Below, one piece after another: positions 52,928-61,511 of a DNA stretch of 64,000 nt. The notes below the pieces were generated by a model that was not told the DNA's origin, did no database searches, and saw only the letters and a program-made list of their open reading frames with translations. Every line of letters starts with the position of its first letter. The first letter of the stretch is position 1. The stretch is from CAZJYI01 sp964550025 (GTDB taxonomy: Bacteria > Verrucomicrobiota > Kiritimatiellia > UBA8416 > CAYOBW01), in the NCBI GenBank assembly GCA_964550025.1, contig CAZJYI010000028.1:26105-90104 (forward strand), given 5' to 3'. Position numbers and translations under genes: made by a program.

Positions 52928-53076
52928 GCCACAGAAGGCACACAAGTCACAAGAGGGAGGGGACTTCTCTGTGTTGTCCCAACCCGACCCGACTCGCTCT
53001 CCGGCGGGACTGTTCGACGTCGGGAGCGCAGTCGATACTGCTACCGTTCTTCTGTGCTTTTTGTGCCTCTTGTGGC
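52928..53076. repeat. Inverted pair of the CTTCTGTGC...TCTTGTGGC repeat
   Basis: The left arm GCCACAGAAGGCACACAAGT (52928 on) and the right arm TTCTTCTGTGCTTTTTGTGC (53047 on, ending CTCTTGTGGC) are roughly reverse complements, about 90 bp apart. The right arm resembles 40006-40034. They lie in the gap 52905-53291, which holds no gene. Confidence 0.6.
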
Positions 53077-53226
53077 CTATCCCCGCCGGGCTGCTGGATC
53101 GTTGCGGCCAGGACGCGAAGAACGCGCGCTTCCCGCTGACGACACGTTGTCGCGCCAGTTTCGGCCCGCTTCCGGCAGAAGCGGGCTACTTGGGAAGACA
53201 CGAACCACGAGGGTCAGAGGCCAGAA

Positions 53227-53295
53227 GGGCCGAACGGAGTTCGGCCCCACCTTGTCACCCCGCTGGAGCGGGGCGCTACCCGACGTTGGCGCTAC
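53227..53295 (-). repeat. REP element, GTAGCGCC type (copy 2), overlapping the metK stop
   Basis: On the minus strand two GTAGCGCC heads occur, at 53295 and 53279. The second is followed by a CCCCGC/GCGGGG hairpin, a TGACAAGG linker and GGCCGAACTCCGTTCGGCC. The first GTAG provides the metK stop: codons GTG TAG are read across the head. It has the same order of parts as 49523-49574, with changed stems. Confidence 0.7.
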
Positions 53296-54473
53296 ACCGC
53301 GGCGAGAAGCGCCTCGGTCCTGTCGACCTTCTCCCACGGGAAGATGTCGCGGCCGAAGTGGCCGTAGGCCGCGGTCTGGAGATAGGACCAGCCTTCGGGC
53401 TTCTGCAGGCCGAGCTGATCGATGATGGCCGCGGGACGGAAGTCAAAGACATCGCCCTCGAGCAGTACCTTCTGAAGCGCGTCGTCTTCCTGCTTGCCCG
53501 TACCGTAGGTATCGACATTGATGCTGAGCGGCTTGGCCACGCCGATGGCGTAGGCCACCTGGATTTCGCACTTGTCGGCCAGGCCGGCGGCCACGATGTT
53601 CTTGGCCACGTAGCGACCGTAGTAGGCGGCCGAGCGGTCGACCTTGGTGGGGTCCTTGCCCGAGAACGCGCCGCCGCCGTGGCTGCCTACGCCGCCGTAG
53701 GTGTCCACGATGATCTTCCGACCGGTAACACCCGCGTCCCCGTGGGGGCCGCCGATGACGAATTTGCCGGTCGGGTTCACGAAGTACTCGGTATCCTCGC
53801 GCAGCAGGTTCGTCGGTCCCAGCACGTCCTGGGACACCTTGATCAGATCGGCGCGAATCTGCTCCAGCGGCACGTCGTCGGTCTGGTGCGAAAGCACGAC
53901 ACAGGTAATGGCCTGGGGCTTGCCGTTGACGTGCTGGATCGAGACCTGCGATTTGGAGTCCGGACGCAGGTAGGGGATCTCGCCGGCCTTGCGGATCTTC
54001 TGCAGCTCGTCGAGGAGGCGGTGGCTGTAAGTGATGGGAGCCGGCATGAGCTCCGGCGTGGCGTTCGAGGCATACCCGAACATCATGCCCTGGTCGCCGG
54101 CGCCCTGCTCGCTGTAGAGTCCTTCGCCGACGTTGACGCCCTGGGCAATGTTCTCCGACTGCGGGTGAATGCGGCAGATGTACTCGAATGTCTCGCTGCA
54201 GAACTTCAGTTCTTCGCGGTCGTAGCCGATGTCCCGGACCACCTTGCGTGCAAGCGCTTCGGGATCGATCTGATCCCAGCCCGCGCACGTGATCTCGCCG
54301 GCGTTGACGACGAGGTCCGTTGTCACCAGCGTTTCGCAGGCGACGTGACTGTTGGAATCCTGCGCCAGGCAGGCGTCGAGAACGGCGTCCGAGATCTGGT
54401 CGCACACCTTGTCGGGATGTCCCTCCGAAACCGATTCCGACGTGAACACGTGGTCTGTCTTGAGCTTGCTCAT
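53292..54473 (-). CDS. metK: S-adenosylmethionine synthase
   Basis: A 393-residue protein starting at the ATG with GAGGAG upstream; the longer frame has no such site. Methionine adenosyltransferase makes SAM from ATP and methionine in the cytoplasm. Family motifs are intact: FTSESVSEGHPDK (ATP-binding His), GAGDQGMMFGYA, FVIGGPHGDAGVTGRKIIVD and GGGAFSGKDPTKVDRSAAY. The length matches the usual 380-400. The TAG stop is part of a REP GTAG head. It is a normal housekeeping gene here, in its own transcript, with a promoter-like pair upstream. Confidence 0.97.
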   Translation of the reverse strand: MSKLKTDHVFTSESVSEGHPDKVCDQISDAVLDACLAQDSNSHVACETLVTTDLVVNAGEITCAGWDQIDPEALARKVVRDIGYDREELKFCSETFEYICRIHPQSENIAQGVNVGEGLYSEQGAGDQGMMFGYASNATPELMPAPITYSHRLLDELQKIRKAGEIPYLRPDSKSQVSIQHVNGKPQAITCVVLSHQTDDVPLEQIRADLIKVSQDVLGPTNLLREDTEYFVNPTGKFVIGGPHGDAGVTGRKIIVDTYGGVGSHGGGAFSGKDPTKVDRSAAYYGRYVAKNIVAAGLADKCEIQVAYAIGVAKPLSINVDTYGTGKQEDDALQKVLLEGDVFDFRPAAIIDQLGLQKPEGWSYLQTAAYGHFGRDIFPWEKVDRTEALLAAV

Positions 54474-54491
54474 CGCGATCTCCTCGTAGCC

Positions 54492-54507
54492 CGGCGGTTC
54501 TCCGCCG
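54492..54507 (-). promoter_or_regulatory. metK leader hairpin
   Basis: CGGCGGAGAACCGCCG on the minus strand forms a stable stem-loop about 20 bases before the metK start codon, near the ribosome site. I could not match the leader to a known SAM riboswitch class. Confidence 0.4.
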
Positions 54508-54560
54508 ATGGTGTTGTCGATGCATCCGCCTACGGTCGCGGCGCAAAAAAAAAGCACGGG

Positions 54561-54589
54561 TTTATACTATGAAACGATCTGGCGCGCAA
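54561..54589 (-). promoter_or_regulatory. Sigma-70-like promoter for metK
   Basis: On the minus strand TTGCGC is followed after 17 bases by TATAAA, giving a leader of about 80 bases before metK. A T9 run lies just downstream of the expected start. Confidence 0.5.
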
Positions 54590-54777
54590 GGGAATAGAGG
54601 CAACCCGAACCCGCGGATGCGCACATCAGGCAATCATCCCGTTCTCCGCGGCTCGCCGTGGCCTACCGTGGGCCGAGGGGACGCCCGCGAGAGGGGTGAC
54701 AGGAATGTCAGGACTGTGTTAGAGTTCGTGCCCTTTTCGGCAGGAAGGCAGCGCCCTGCACAAAGAGGCGCTCATTG

Positions 54778-54786
54778 TGCTACAAT
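54778..54786 (+). promoter_or_regulatory. Extended -10 promoter candidate for the LTD/CotH gene
   Basis: TG-C-TACAAT (extended -10) lies about 40 bases before the start of the 2146-residue gene; no good -35 is seen. A GGAGCGGAGAACGCTCC hairpin follows at about 54794-54810. Confidence 0.4.
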
Positions 54787-54827
54787 AGGATTCGGAGCGG
54801 AGAACGCTCCCTGACGGTAGGATCGCC

Positions 54828-57800
54828 ATGACGGCCATGAAACGTAGTTACCTGGCGTTGCGGCTGGCGGCAGGTCTAAGCCTGCTCCCGGCCGTGACAT
54901 GCCTTGCCCAGAACGTGGTCATCAACGAGGTCCACTACGACCCGGTGCTCAACACGGACTTGCTCGAGTTCATCGAGCTCTACAACAACAGCTCGAACAC
55001 CGCGGACATTTCGGGGTGGCGCTTTTCGGCCGGCGTGACCTACACGTTCCCGAGCAACACGATCCTGGGCGCCTACGGCTATGCCGTCGTGGCCGAGAAC
55101 CCCACCAACCTTTTCAATGCGTACGGCGTCCAGGCGTACGGCCCGTTCGAAGGGCGCCTCTCCAGCGACGGCGAGACCGTGCGCCTGCGCGACGCCGCAG
55201 GCAGAGAAGTGGATGAAGTCGACTACGGCATCGGGTTCCCGTGGCCGGTGGCCTCGGCCGGCGACGGGCCGTCGATGGAACTGATCAACGCGGCGCTCGA
55301 CAACAACCTGGGGGGGAGCTGGCGCGCGTCGGGCCACACGGAGGGCCTGCAGAACAGCGCACTGATCCAGTCGAACTCTCCGAACTGGCGCTACCGGCTC
55401 GGGGATTCCGAGCCATCCAGCCCCGCGGACGCCTGGCGCATGGTCGATTTCGCGGAGGACGGCACGTGGCAGGACGGGCAGACGAGCATCGGCTATGGCG
55501 ACGGCGACGACAACACCGTTCTTCCGACCAGCGGGGGGTGGATGGACGGCTACCAGAGCGTCTACCTGCGGCACACGTTCACCGTGGACGACGTTGCTGC
55601 GCTGCCGTCGGAGCTGCTGCTCAAAGTGTACGTTGATGACGGGTGTATCGTCTGGCTGAACGGGAACGAGATCGGGCGGTTTCACGTTTCGGCCGGGCAC
55701 AAGGCCTACAACGCCTGGGCTGACAATCACGAAGCCGAGTGGGAACAGAAGACCGTCACAAACGTCCATGCCGTTGCCGTCAATGGCCTCAACGTCATGG
55801 CCGTTCATCTTCTGAACGAGGGCGGCCGAAGCAGCGATTTGTCGTTCGACACGGCCCTCCAGGTCGAAGACGCCGCAGGCGAAGCCGCACCCACACCGGG
55901 TCGAGCCAATTCGGTCTGGTCGTCGGGAGCTCCGCCGCACATGCGCCAGGTCAAACACGCGCCAGAGCAGCCCACCACGAACGACGCGATCACGATAACG
56001 GCCAAGATCACCGATGCGGACGGGATTGCCTCTGCGAACCTGGACTACCAGGTCGTGCCGCCGGGCGACTACCTGCCGGCGTACCTGCCGCTGGATCACA
56101 GCACGCTGCTCAACGATCCGTATCGCGAACTGCCGGCGAACCCCGAGTACTCGAACCCGGCCAACTGGACTACCGCGGCCATGCGCGACGACGGCTTGGC
56201 GGGCGATGCCGCGGCGGGAGACAGTATCTACACGGTGGTGCTGCCGGCGCAGGCGGCCAACCGCACACTGGTGCGCTACCGCATCACCGCGACGGACGGG
56301 AACGGGCTCACCGTCGCGGCCCCGCTCGTGGACGATCCCCAGTTGAACTTCGCCTGTTTCGTGTACAACGGCGTGCCGCCCTACGAGGCGAGAAAGCGCT
56401 CCGTCCATCCCGACGGCGCCCCGCACACTTACGGCACCAACGTCATGCACCGCCTTCCGGTCTACACGCTGATCACGCGGCAGAGCGACTACGACCATTG
56501 CGTGGCATACAACGGGTCATACAAGATCAGCTCCGGCAACGACGGGGCACGGCGCAAGTTCAACTGGATCGGCACGTTCGTCTATGACGATGAGGTCTAC
56601 GACCACGTCAGCTACCGCCTGCGCCAGCGCAACGACCGCTACGGGCTGCACGGCAAACGATCCTGGCGCTTTCGCTTCATGAAAGGGAGATACCTGGAAG
56701 CGCGTGACAACTACGGGAAGAAGTACCCCACGAAGTGGCGCACCTTGAATGTCGGCAAGATGTTCGACAACAAGGATGTCGGCAACTTCGGCCTGACGGA
56801 ATCGTTGAACTTCCACCTCTGGAACCTGCTCGGCGTGCCGGCTCCGTTCCCGCTCACGTTTCATTTCCGCACAGTCAAAGGCGCGGACGAGGCGCCCGAC
56901 TGGGACAACGGCCAGTACTACGGCGATTTCCAGGGCATGTTCCTCGGGATGGAGGACTACGACACGCGTTTCCTGGATGCCCACGGTATGCCCGAGGGCA
57001 ACCTCTACAAACTGAAGAACTTCGCGACCACTATCCTCCAGGACCCCAGCTTCGATTTCAACCGTTTCAAGCGCCACCAGGGACGCTACTCGACGATCGA
57101 GCCCAACGACCTGAAGAACATCCGCGCCAATTGCAGCACGGCGCGCTCCGACGAATGGCTCGTGAACCACGTCAGTCTCCCGCGCTGGTACCCGTACCAC
57201 ATCGTGTGCGAGGCGATTCGCCACTATGACTTCTGGCCGCGGGATTCACACCTGAAGAACCGCGCCTGGTTCTTCGAGCTGTTCGACGGGTACGTCAACA
57301 ATGGCGAAGTCCCCGAGTACCCGGACACGTACGGGCGCATGTGGGTGCTGCCGTGGGATGCCGACGCGAGCTGGGGGCCAAGCTGGAACGGCGGCCAGGA
57401 CTACCCCAAGCTGGCCGTGTTCGGCGGCTCGGGAAAACCGGTTTTCAAGCGCGAATACCGCAACGCCGTGCGCGAGTTTCGCGACCTCGTCTGGACCGAG
57501 GAGGTCATCGACCGCTGGATCGACCACCTGGCCGCCATCATCGGCGATTTCGCCATGGCCGACCGCGACCGCTGGAAGAACGCCAACCTGGAGCCCACGA
57601 CACCGTTCGACCCGGGGTACCAGGACTTCGGGACGATGGAGTGGAAAGTGCAGGACATGAAGAACTTCGCCTTCGTGTCGTGGTCCGGCAGCACGGGCCC
57701 CAACGTACCTGCCGGCGGACGGGCACAGCACCTCGACAACCTGGCGTCGGCCGAGGGCGAAAGCGCCCTCGTTCCCCATACGCCGACCGTCACCTACACC

Positions 57801-60800
57801 GGGGAGACGAACTCTCCCATCAACGGCTTGACGTTTCAGTGCAGCCCCTTCAGCGACCCGCAGGGGGCAGGCACGTTCGGAGCGATGCAATGGCGCGTGG
57901 GCGAGATCACCGACACCAACAGCCCGGACTACAGCCTGATCGGGAAGCACACCTGGGAGTACCCCCCCGTCTGGACCTCGAGTGTTCTCACCGTCTACAC
58001 GAACGCGGTGCACCTGCCGGCCGCGGCGCTGAAGGTGGGCGACCTCTACCGCGTACGGGTGCGCACGATGGACACCGGCCGCACCTGGAGCCACTGGTCC
58101 GCGCCGATCACCTTCCGCCCGGGCCCGCCCGGGGCCATGCAGGCCGTACAGGAGCACTTGCGCGTGACCGAGCTCATGTACAACCCGCCGGGGAACAGCG
58201 ACGACGAGTTCATCGAACTGCACAACGCCGGCACGAACGAAACGCTGAGCCTGGCGGGCGTGGCCTTCACCGCCGGAATCGACTTCTCGTTCACCAACGG
58301 TACGACGATCCCGCCCGGCGGCTACCTCGTCGTAATCCGTACGACGAACGCGGCGGCCTTCCGCACACGCTACGGGCTCGGCCCGAACGTGTCTCTCACC
58401 GGACCGTACGACGGGAAGCTCGGCAACGGCGGCGAGACACTTACGATCAAGACGGCGGTCGGCGGCACCACGTTCATCTCGTTTGAATACGACGACGCGC
58501 GCGGCTGGCCGCTGTCCCCGGACGGCGCTGGCCACTCCCTCGTTGCCGCGCACACCGAGCGGGCTTTGGACTACGGCGGCAACTGGCGCGCCAGCGCCCA
58601 CATCGGCGGTTCCCCCGGCGGCCCCGATCCGAATCCGATCGTCGACGTCGTCTTCAACGAGCTCATGGCGCATACCGACTACTACAACCCGTCGAAACCG
58701 GAGTACGATTCCAACGATTGGATCGAGTTCTACAACGTCACGGCATCGCCCGTACCCCTGACGACCGACTGGTACCTCAGCGACGATATTCTCAACCTGA
58801 AGAAATGGCAATTCCCCGGCACCGGCACTATCGCCGCGCACGGCTGGCTCGCCATCGACGAGGTTTCGGGCTTCCACAGCCCGATCACCACCGGCTTCGG
58901 GCTCGACAAGGCGGGTGAGGACGTCTTCCTCTCGTACCTGCCGGGGGACGGCACCGACCGCGTCGTCGACATCGTGCGCATGAAGGGGCAGGAGAACGGC
59001 GCTTCGCTCGGGCGCTATCCCGACGGCAACCGGGACTGGTTTGCCCTGGCGCCGACGATGAACGCCTCCAACGCGTTTCCGGCAACCAACCTGGTCATCA
59101 GCGAGATCATGTACCACCCGGTCCCGACGGCCGCCCACCCGGGTGACAACGATAACGACGAGTTCATCGAGATCCACAATCCCACGACGGCGGACGTGTC
59201 GCTCTGGAACACGTCGGGGACGTGGCGCATCGACGGGGGCGTGGACTACGCGTTCCCCAGCAACACGGTGTTGGCCGCGGGCGGGTACCTCGCTGTGGTC
59301 TCCTTCGATCCGGCCAACGCGGCAGCCAAGGCCGCTTTTCTGGCGAGCTACGGTCTCTCCGATGGGGAGATCACGCTGCTGGGGCCGTACGACGGAAAAC
59401 TGTCCAACCGCGGGGAGAGGGTCGCGCTGGAGCGTCCCCAGGCGTCCGACGACCCGGCCAGGCCGTTCGATGTTTCGTGGGTCATCGTGGACGAAGTCAT
59501 CTACTACGACCGGGCGCCATGGCCGCCGGAAGCCGACGGCAGCGGCCTTTCGCTGCGGCGCTGGCCGCTCGCCTCGAACGGGAACAACCCCGCGGGATGG
59601 GGCGTCGGCGCCGCGCCGACGCCGGGCCGCCCCGCCATGCCCGTCGCGCTGTTCAGGCCGGTGAACGGCAGCGTGTTCTTCGCGCCGATCGCCGATGTCG
59701 CCGAGGTGCGCGTGGACCGGGCCGCGCTGATGCACGACGTGTACAAGGTGGAGTTCTTCGATTCCGGCAGCCGTTTTCACGAGACGCTGAGTGCCCCGTA
59801 CTACGCGCCGCTGGACGTCATGGTCCACGAGGGCACGCATCGCATCCGTGCCGTGGTCACCGACGTCGCCTCGGGCGTGTACACCTCCCGGCAAAGCGTC
59901 ATCACGGTCTACGGTCCCCCGCCGCCGAACTACTACCACCGTATGAGAATCGCTTTTCCCGGCTACAACCGTGCCGCCGTTCTCAGCAACTTCCCCGTGC
60001 TCGTGCGCCTGGGCCCCGCCTGCAGCGGATTCGACTACGATCAATTCGCCTCCCCCGCCGGTGCGGACCTGCGCTTCGCGGACGGCGAGGAAACACGCTC
60101 CCTTTCGTACGATGTCGAAGAGTGGAACACGGGCGGCGACTCACTGGTGTGGGTCCGGGTCCCGGAGTTGAGAGCCGGAACGCACATCTGGGCCTACTGG
60201 GGCAACCCGGCCTGGACGGAAGTGCCGCGGTACGTCACCGACGGATCGACCTGGTCGGAGGGTTACGAAGGCGTCTGGCATTTCAACGGCGGCGTACTGG
60301 ACGCTTCGTCGAACGCGCACCACGCCGTCAATCACGGCTCAACATACGGGGCTGGAATCGTCGCCGGCGCCCGCGCCTTCGACGGCGCCGACGACTACGT
60401 CGACCCGCGGCTCGCCGCGGCGTGGTACGGCGCGAACATCAACGGACTCACCGTCAGCCTGTGGGCGAGGCCGAGTATCGGCGCCACGGGAACGGTGTTC
60501 GGCGCGGCGGGCGGCCCGGCCACGACGTTCATCGATCCCGGCCGCTTCAAGCTCTGGGAATACGAAGCCGGCGGAAACAGCAATCGGCCTCACGACGGGT
60601 TCGTCGGACAATGGCAGCACGTGGCACAGGTGCTCGACGGCGGAACCGCGCGCCCCTACAAGGACGGCAGCGCAGGCTCAACGCTCCTCTACACGCCCTT
60701 CGTCCCAGCGGCCGCCCCGTGGATGGGCTATCTGAACGGCTCCGGCGACCCGCGTTTCTACTTCGCCGGGACCATAGACGAGGTCCGCATCGCCCGGACG

Positions 60801-61268
60801 GCCCGCTCGGCGGACTGGCTGTGGGCGGAATACCGCACGGTCGCCGACGCGGGGTTCACATCCTGCGAAGTTTTCCTCGGGTACGGCGGCGACGATGACG
60901 GCGACGGCATTCCCGACGGCTGGGAAACCCGGCACTTCGGAAGCACCAACGCCCCGAACGGCGGCGCACTGGAAGATTGGGACGGCGACGGTCTGACCAA
61001 CCGCGGCGAGCTCTACGCGGGGACAGACCCCACCAACGCGCTGTCCAGCCTGGTTGTCCGCGACCTCTACCGCTCCCCCGACGGCCTGCCGGCCCTCGAC
61101 TGGGACAGCGTCAGCAACCGCAACTACACCATCCAGAAAGCAACCACGCTTCCCGGCGCCTGGAACACCATCGCCGCCGGCCTCCCCGCCACCGCCCCCG
61201 CGAACGTGTACACCGATTCGGTCGGGACCGTTAGAGAAGCCTACTACCGTGTCGTGACGGGGCCGTAG
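54828..61268 (+). CDS. Giant secreted lamin-tail / CotH-kinase / DUF2341-LamG protein
   Basis: A 2146-residue protein with a signal peptide ending near CLAQN; ATGs at 54828 and 54837 are both possible. Domains in order: lamin-tail (LTD) 28-150 (VVINEVHYDPV, LEFIELYNN); CotH-type kinase-like region about 550-845 (YKISSGNDGARRKFNW, YRLRQRND, VLPWDADASWG); three further LTDs starting near 1105 (RVTELMYNPP), 1270 (VVFNELMAH) and 1421 (NLVISEIMYHP). Then DUF2341 about 1702, LamG-like about 1811 (GVWHFNGGVLDASSN), and Ca-binding repeats DDDGDGIPDGW and DWDGDGLTN near 2020-2060. The end is a beta domain with ALDWDSVSNRNYTIQKA. This architecture is common in secreted PVC proteins; the CotH part could phosphorylate surface proteins. 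It is probably attached to or released from the envelope. Confidence 0.8.
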   Translation: MTAMKRSYLALRLAAGLSLLPAVTCLAQNVVINEVHYDPVLNTDLLEFIELYNNSSNTADISGWRFSAGVTYTFPSNTILGAYGYAVVAENPTNLFNAYGVQAYGPFEGRLSSDGETVRLRDAAGREVDEVDYGIGFPWPVASAGDGPSMELINAALDNNLGGSWRASGHTEGLQNSALIQSNSPNWRYRLGDSEPSSPADAWRMVDFAEDGTWQDGQTSIGYGDGDDNTVLPTSGGWMDGYQSVYLRHTFTVDDVAALPSELLLKVYVDDGCIVWLNGNEIGRFHVSAGHKAYNAWADNHEAEWEQKTVTNVHAVAVNGLNVMAVHLLNEGGRSSDLSFDTALQVEDAAGEAAPTPGRANSVWSSGAPPHMRQVKHAPEQPTTNDAITITAKITDADGIASANLDYQVVPPGDYLPAYLPLDHSTLLNDPYRELPANPEYSNPANWTTAAMRDDGLAGDAAAGDSIYTVVLPAQAANRTLVRYRITATDGNGLTVAAPLVDDPQLNFACFVYNGVPPYEARKRSVHPDGAPHTYGTNVMHRLPVYTLITRQSDYDHCVAYNGSYKISSGNDGARRKFNWIGTFVYDDEVYDHVSYRLRQRNDRYGLHGKRSWRFRFMKGRYLEARDNYGKKYPTKWRTLNVGKMFDNKDVGNFGLTESLNFHLWNLLGVPAPFPLTFHFRTVKGADEAPDWDNGQYYGDFQGMFLGMEDYDTRFLDAHGMPEGNLYKLKNFATTILQDPSFDFNRFKRHQGRYSTIEPNDLKNIRANCSTARSDEWLVNHVSLPRWYPYHIVCEAIRHYDFWPRDSHLKNRAWFFELFDGYVNNGEVPEYPDTYGRMWVLPWDADASWGPSWNGGQDYPKLAVFGGSGKPVFKREYRNAVREFRDLVWTEEVIDRWIDHLAAIIGDFAMADRDRWKNANLEPTTPFDPGYQDFGTMEWKVQDMKNFAFVSWSGSTGPNVPAGGRAQHLDNLASAEGESALVPHTPTVTYTGETNSPINGLTFQCSPFSDPQGAGTFGAMQWRVGEITDTNSPDYSLIGKHTWEYPPVWTSSVLTVYTNAVHLPAAALKVGDLYRVRVRTMDTGRTWSHWSAPITFRPGPPGAMQAVQEHLRVTELMYNPPGNSDDEFIELHNAGTNETLSLAGVAFTAGIDFSFTNGTTIPPGGYLVVIRTTNAAAFRTRYGLGPNVSLTGPYDGKLGNGGETLTIKTAVGGTTFISFEYDDARGWPLSPDGAGHSLVAAHTERALDYGGNWRASAHIGGSPGGPDPNPIVDVVFNELMAHTDYYNPSKPEYDSNDWIEFYNVTASPVPLTTDWYLSDDILNLKKWQFPGTGTIAAHGWLAIDEVSGFHSPITTGFGLDKAGEDVFLSYLPGDGTDRVVDIVRMKGQENGASLGRYPDGNRDWFALAPTMNASNAFPATNLVISEIMYHPVPTAAHPGDNDNDEFIEIHNPTTADVSLWNTSGTWRIDGGVDYAFPSNTVLAAGGYLAVVSFDPANAAAKAAFLASYGLSDGEITLLGPYDGKLSNRGERVALERPQASDDPARPFDVSWVIVDEVIYYDRAPWPPEADGSGLSLRRWPLASNGNNPAGWGVGAAPTPGRPAMPVALFRPVNGSVFFAPIADVAEVRVDRAALMHDVYKVEFFDSGSRFHETLSAPYYAPLDVMVHEGTHRIRAVVTDVASGVYTSRQSVITVYGPPPPNYYHRMRIAFPGYNRAAVLSNFPVLVRLGPACSGFDYDQFASPAGADLRFADGEETRSLSYDVEEWNTGGDSLVWVRVPELRAGTHIWAYWGNPAWTEVPRYVTDGSTWSEGYEGVWHFNGGVLDASSNAHHAVNHGSTYGAGIVAGARAFDGADDYVDPRLAAAWYGANINGLTVSLWARPSIGATGTVFGAAGGPATTFIDPGRFKLWEYEAGGNSNRPHDGFVGQWQHVAQVLDGGTARPYKDGSAGSTLLYTPFVPAAAPWMGYLNGSGDPRFYFAGTIDEVRIARTARSADWLWAEYRTVADAGFTSCEVFLGYGGDDDGDGIPDGWETRHFGSTNAPNGGALEDWDGDGLTNRGELYAGTDPTNALSSLVVRDLYRSPDGLPALDWDSVSNRNYTIQKATTLPGAWNTIAAGLPATAPANVYTDSVGTVREAYYRVVTGP

Positions 61269-61269
61269 C

Positions 61270-61410
61270 GACTGGCTGCCCTCAGGAGGAGAAGGGGCGA
61301 ATCCGGGCGAAGACTACCTCATTACGAACAAAGACGGCAAATGGCATGATGCGGCGAACGAGCACGGCACCATGCGTGGCGACGGATACGTGTGCGAGTG
61401 GGACTACTGA
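61270..61410 (+). pseudogene. C-type lectin domain, C-terminal remnant
   Basis: Just after the previous stop, in a different frame, 46 codons read DWLPSGGEGANPGEDYLITN followed by KDGKWHDAANEH and GDGYVCEWDY, ending in TGA. The G-E-x-N...EDY, GKWHD and Y-VCE-D order is the classic end of a C-type lectin domain, which binds sugars with Ca. The start codon and first half of the domain are absent, so it looks like a gene fragment. It may be a lost C-terminal domain of the LTD/CotH protein or debris from another gene. Confidence 0.6.
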
Positions 61411-61511
61411 CGACCCGTGGGGGCAACCAGGCCGCCTAACGTGCGAACCTGTCTTGGCCTGGCGCCACCAGGGGCCGGGACATGTGCACCATCCGGGAGC
61501 CGAAGACGGCC

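Noticed and set aside
54474..54560. A known SAM riboswitch upstream of metK
   Set aside because: I looked for SAM-I and SAM-II type core sequences and did not find them. Only a hairpin and T-run are visible.
54569..54814. An 81-codon plus-strand ORF before the LTD/CotH gene
   Set aside because: No ribosome site, Arg/Gly-rich shadow-like composition, and it overlaps the metK promoter region.
57246..60044. A 932-codon minus-strand frame inside the LTD/CotH gene
   Set aside because: Antisense shadow: no family motif, skewed composition, and the plus strand has clear domains throughout.
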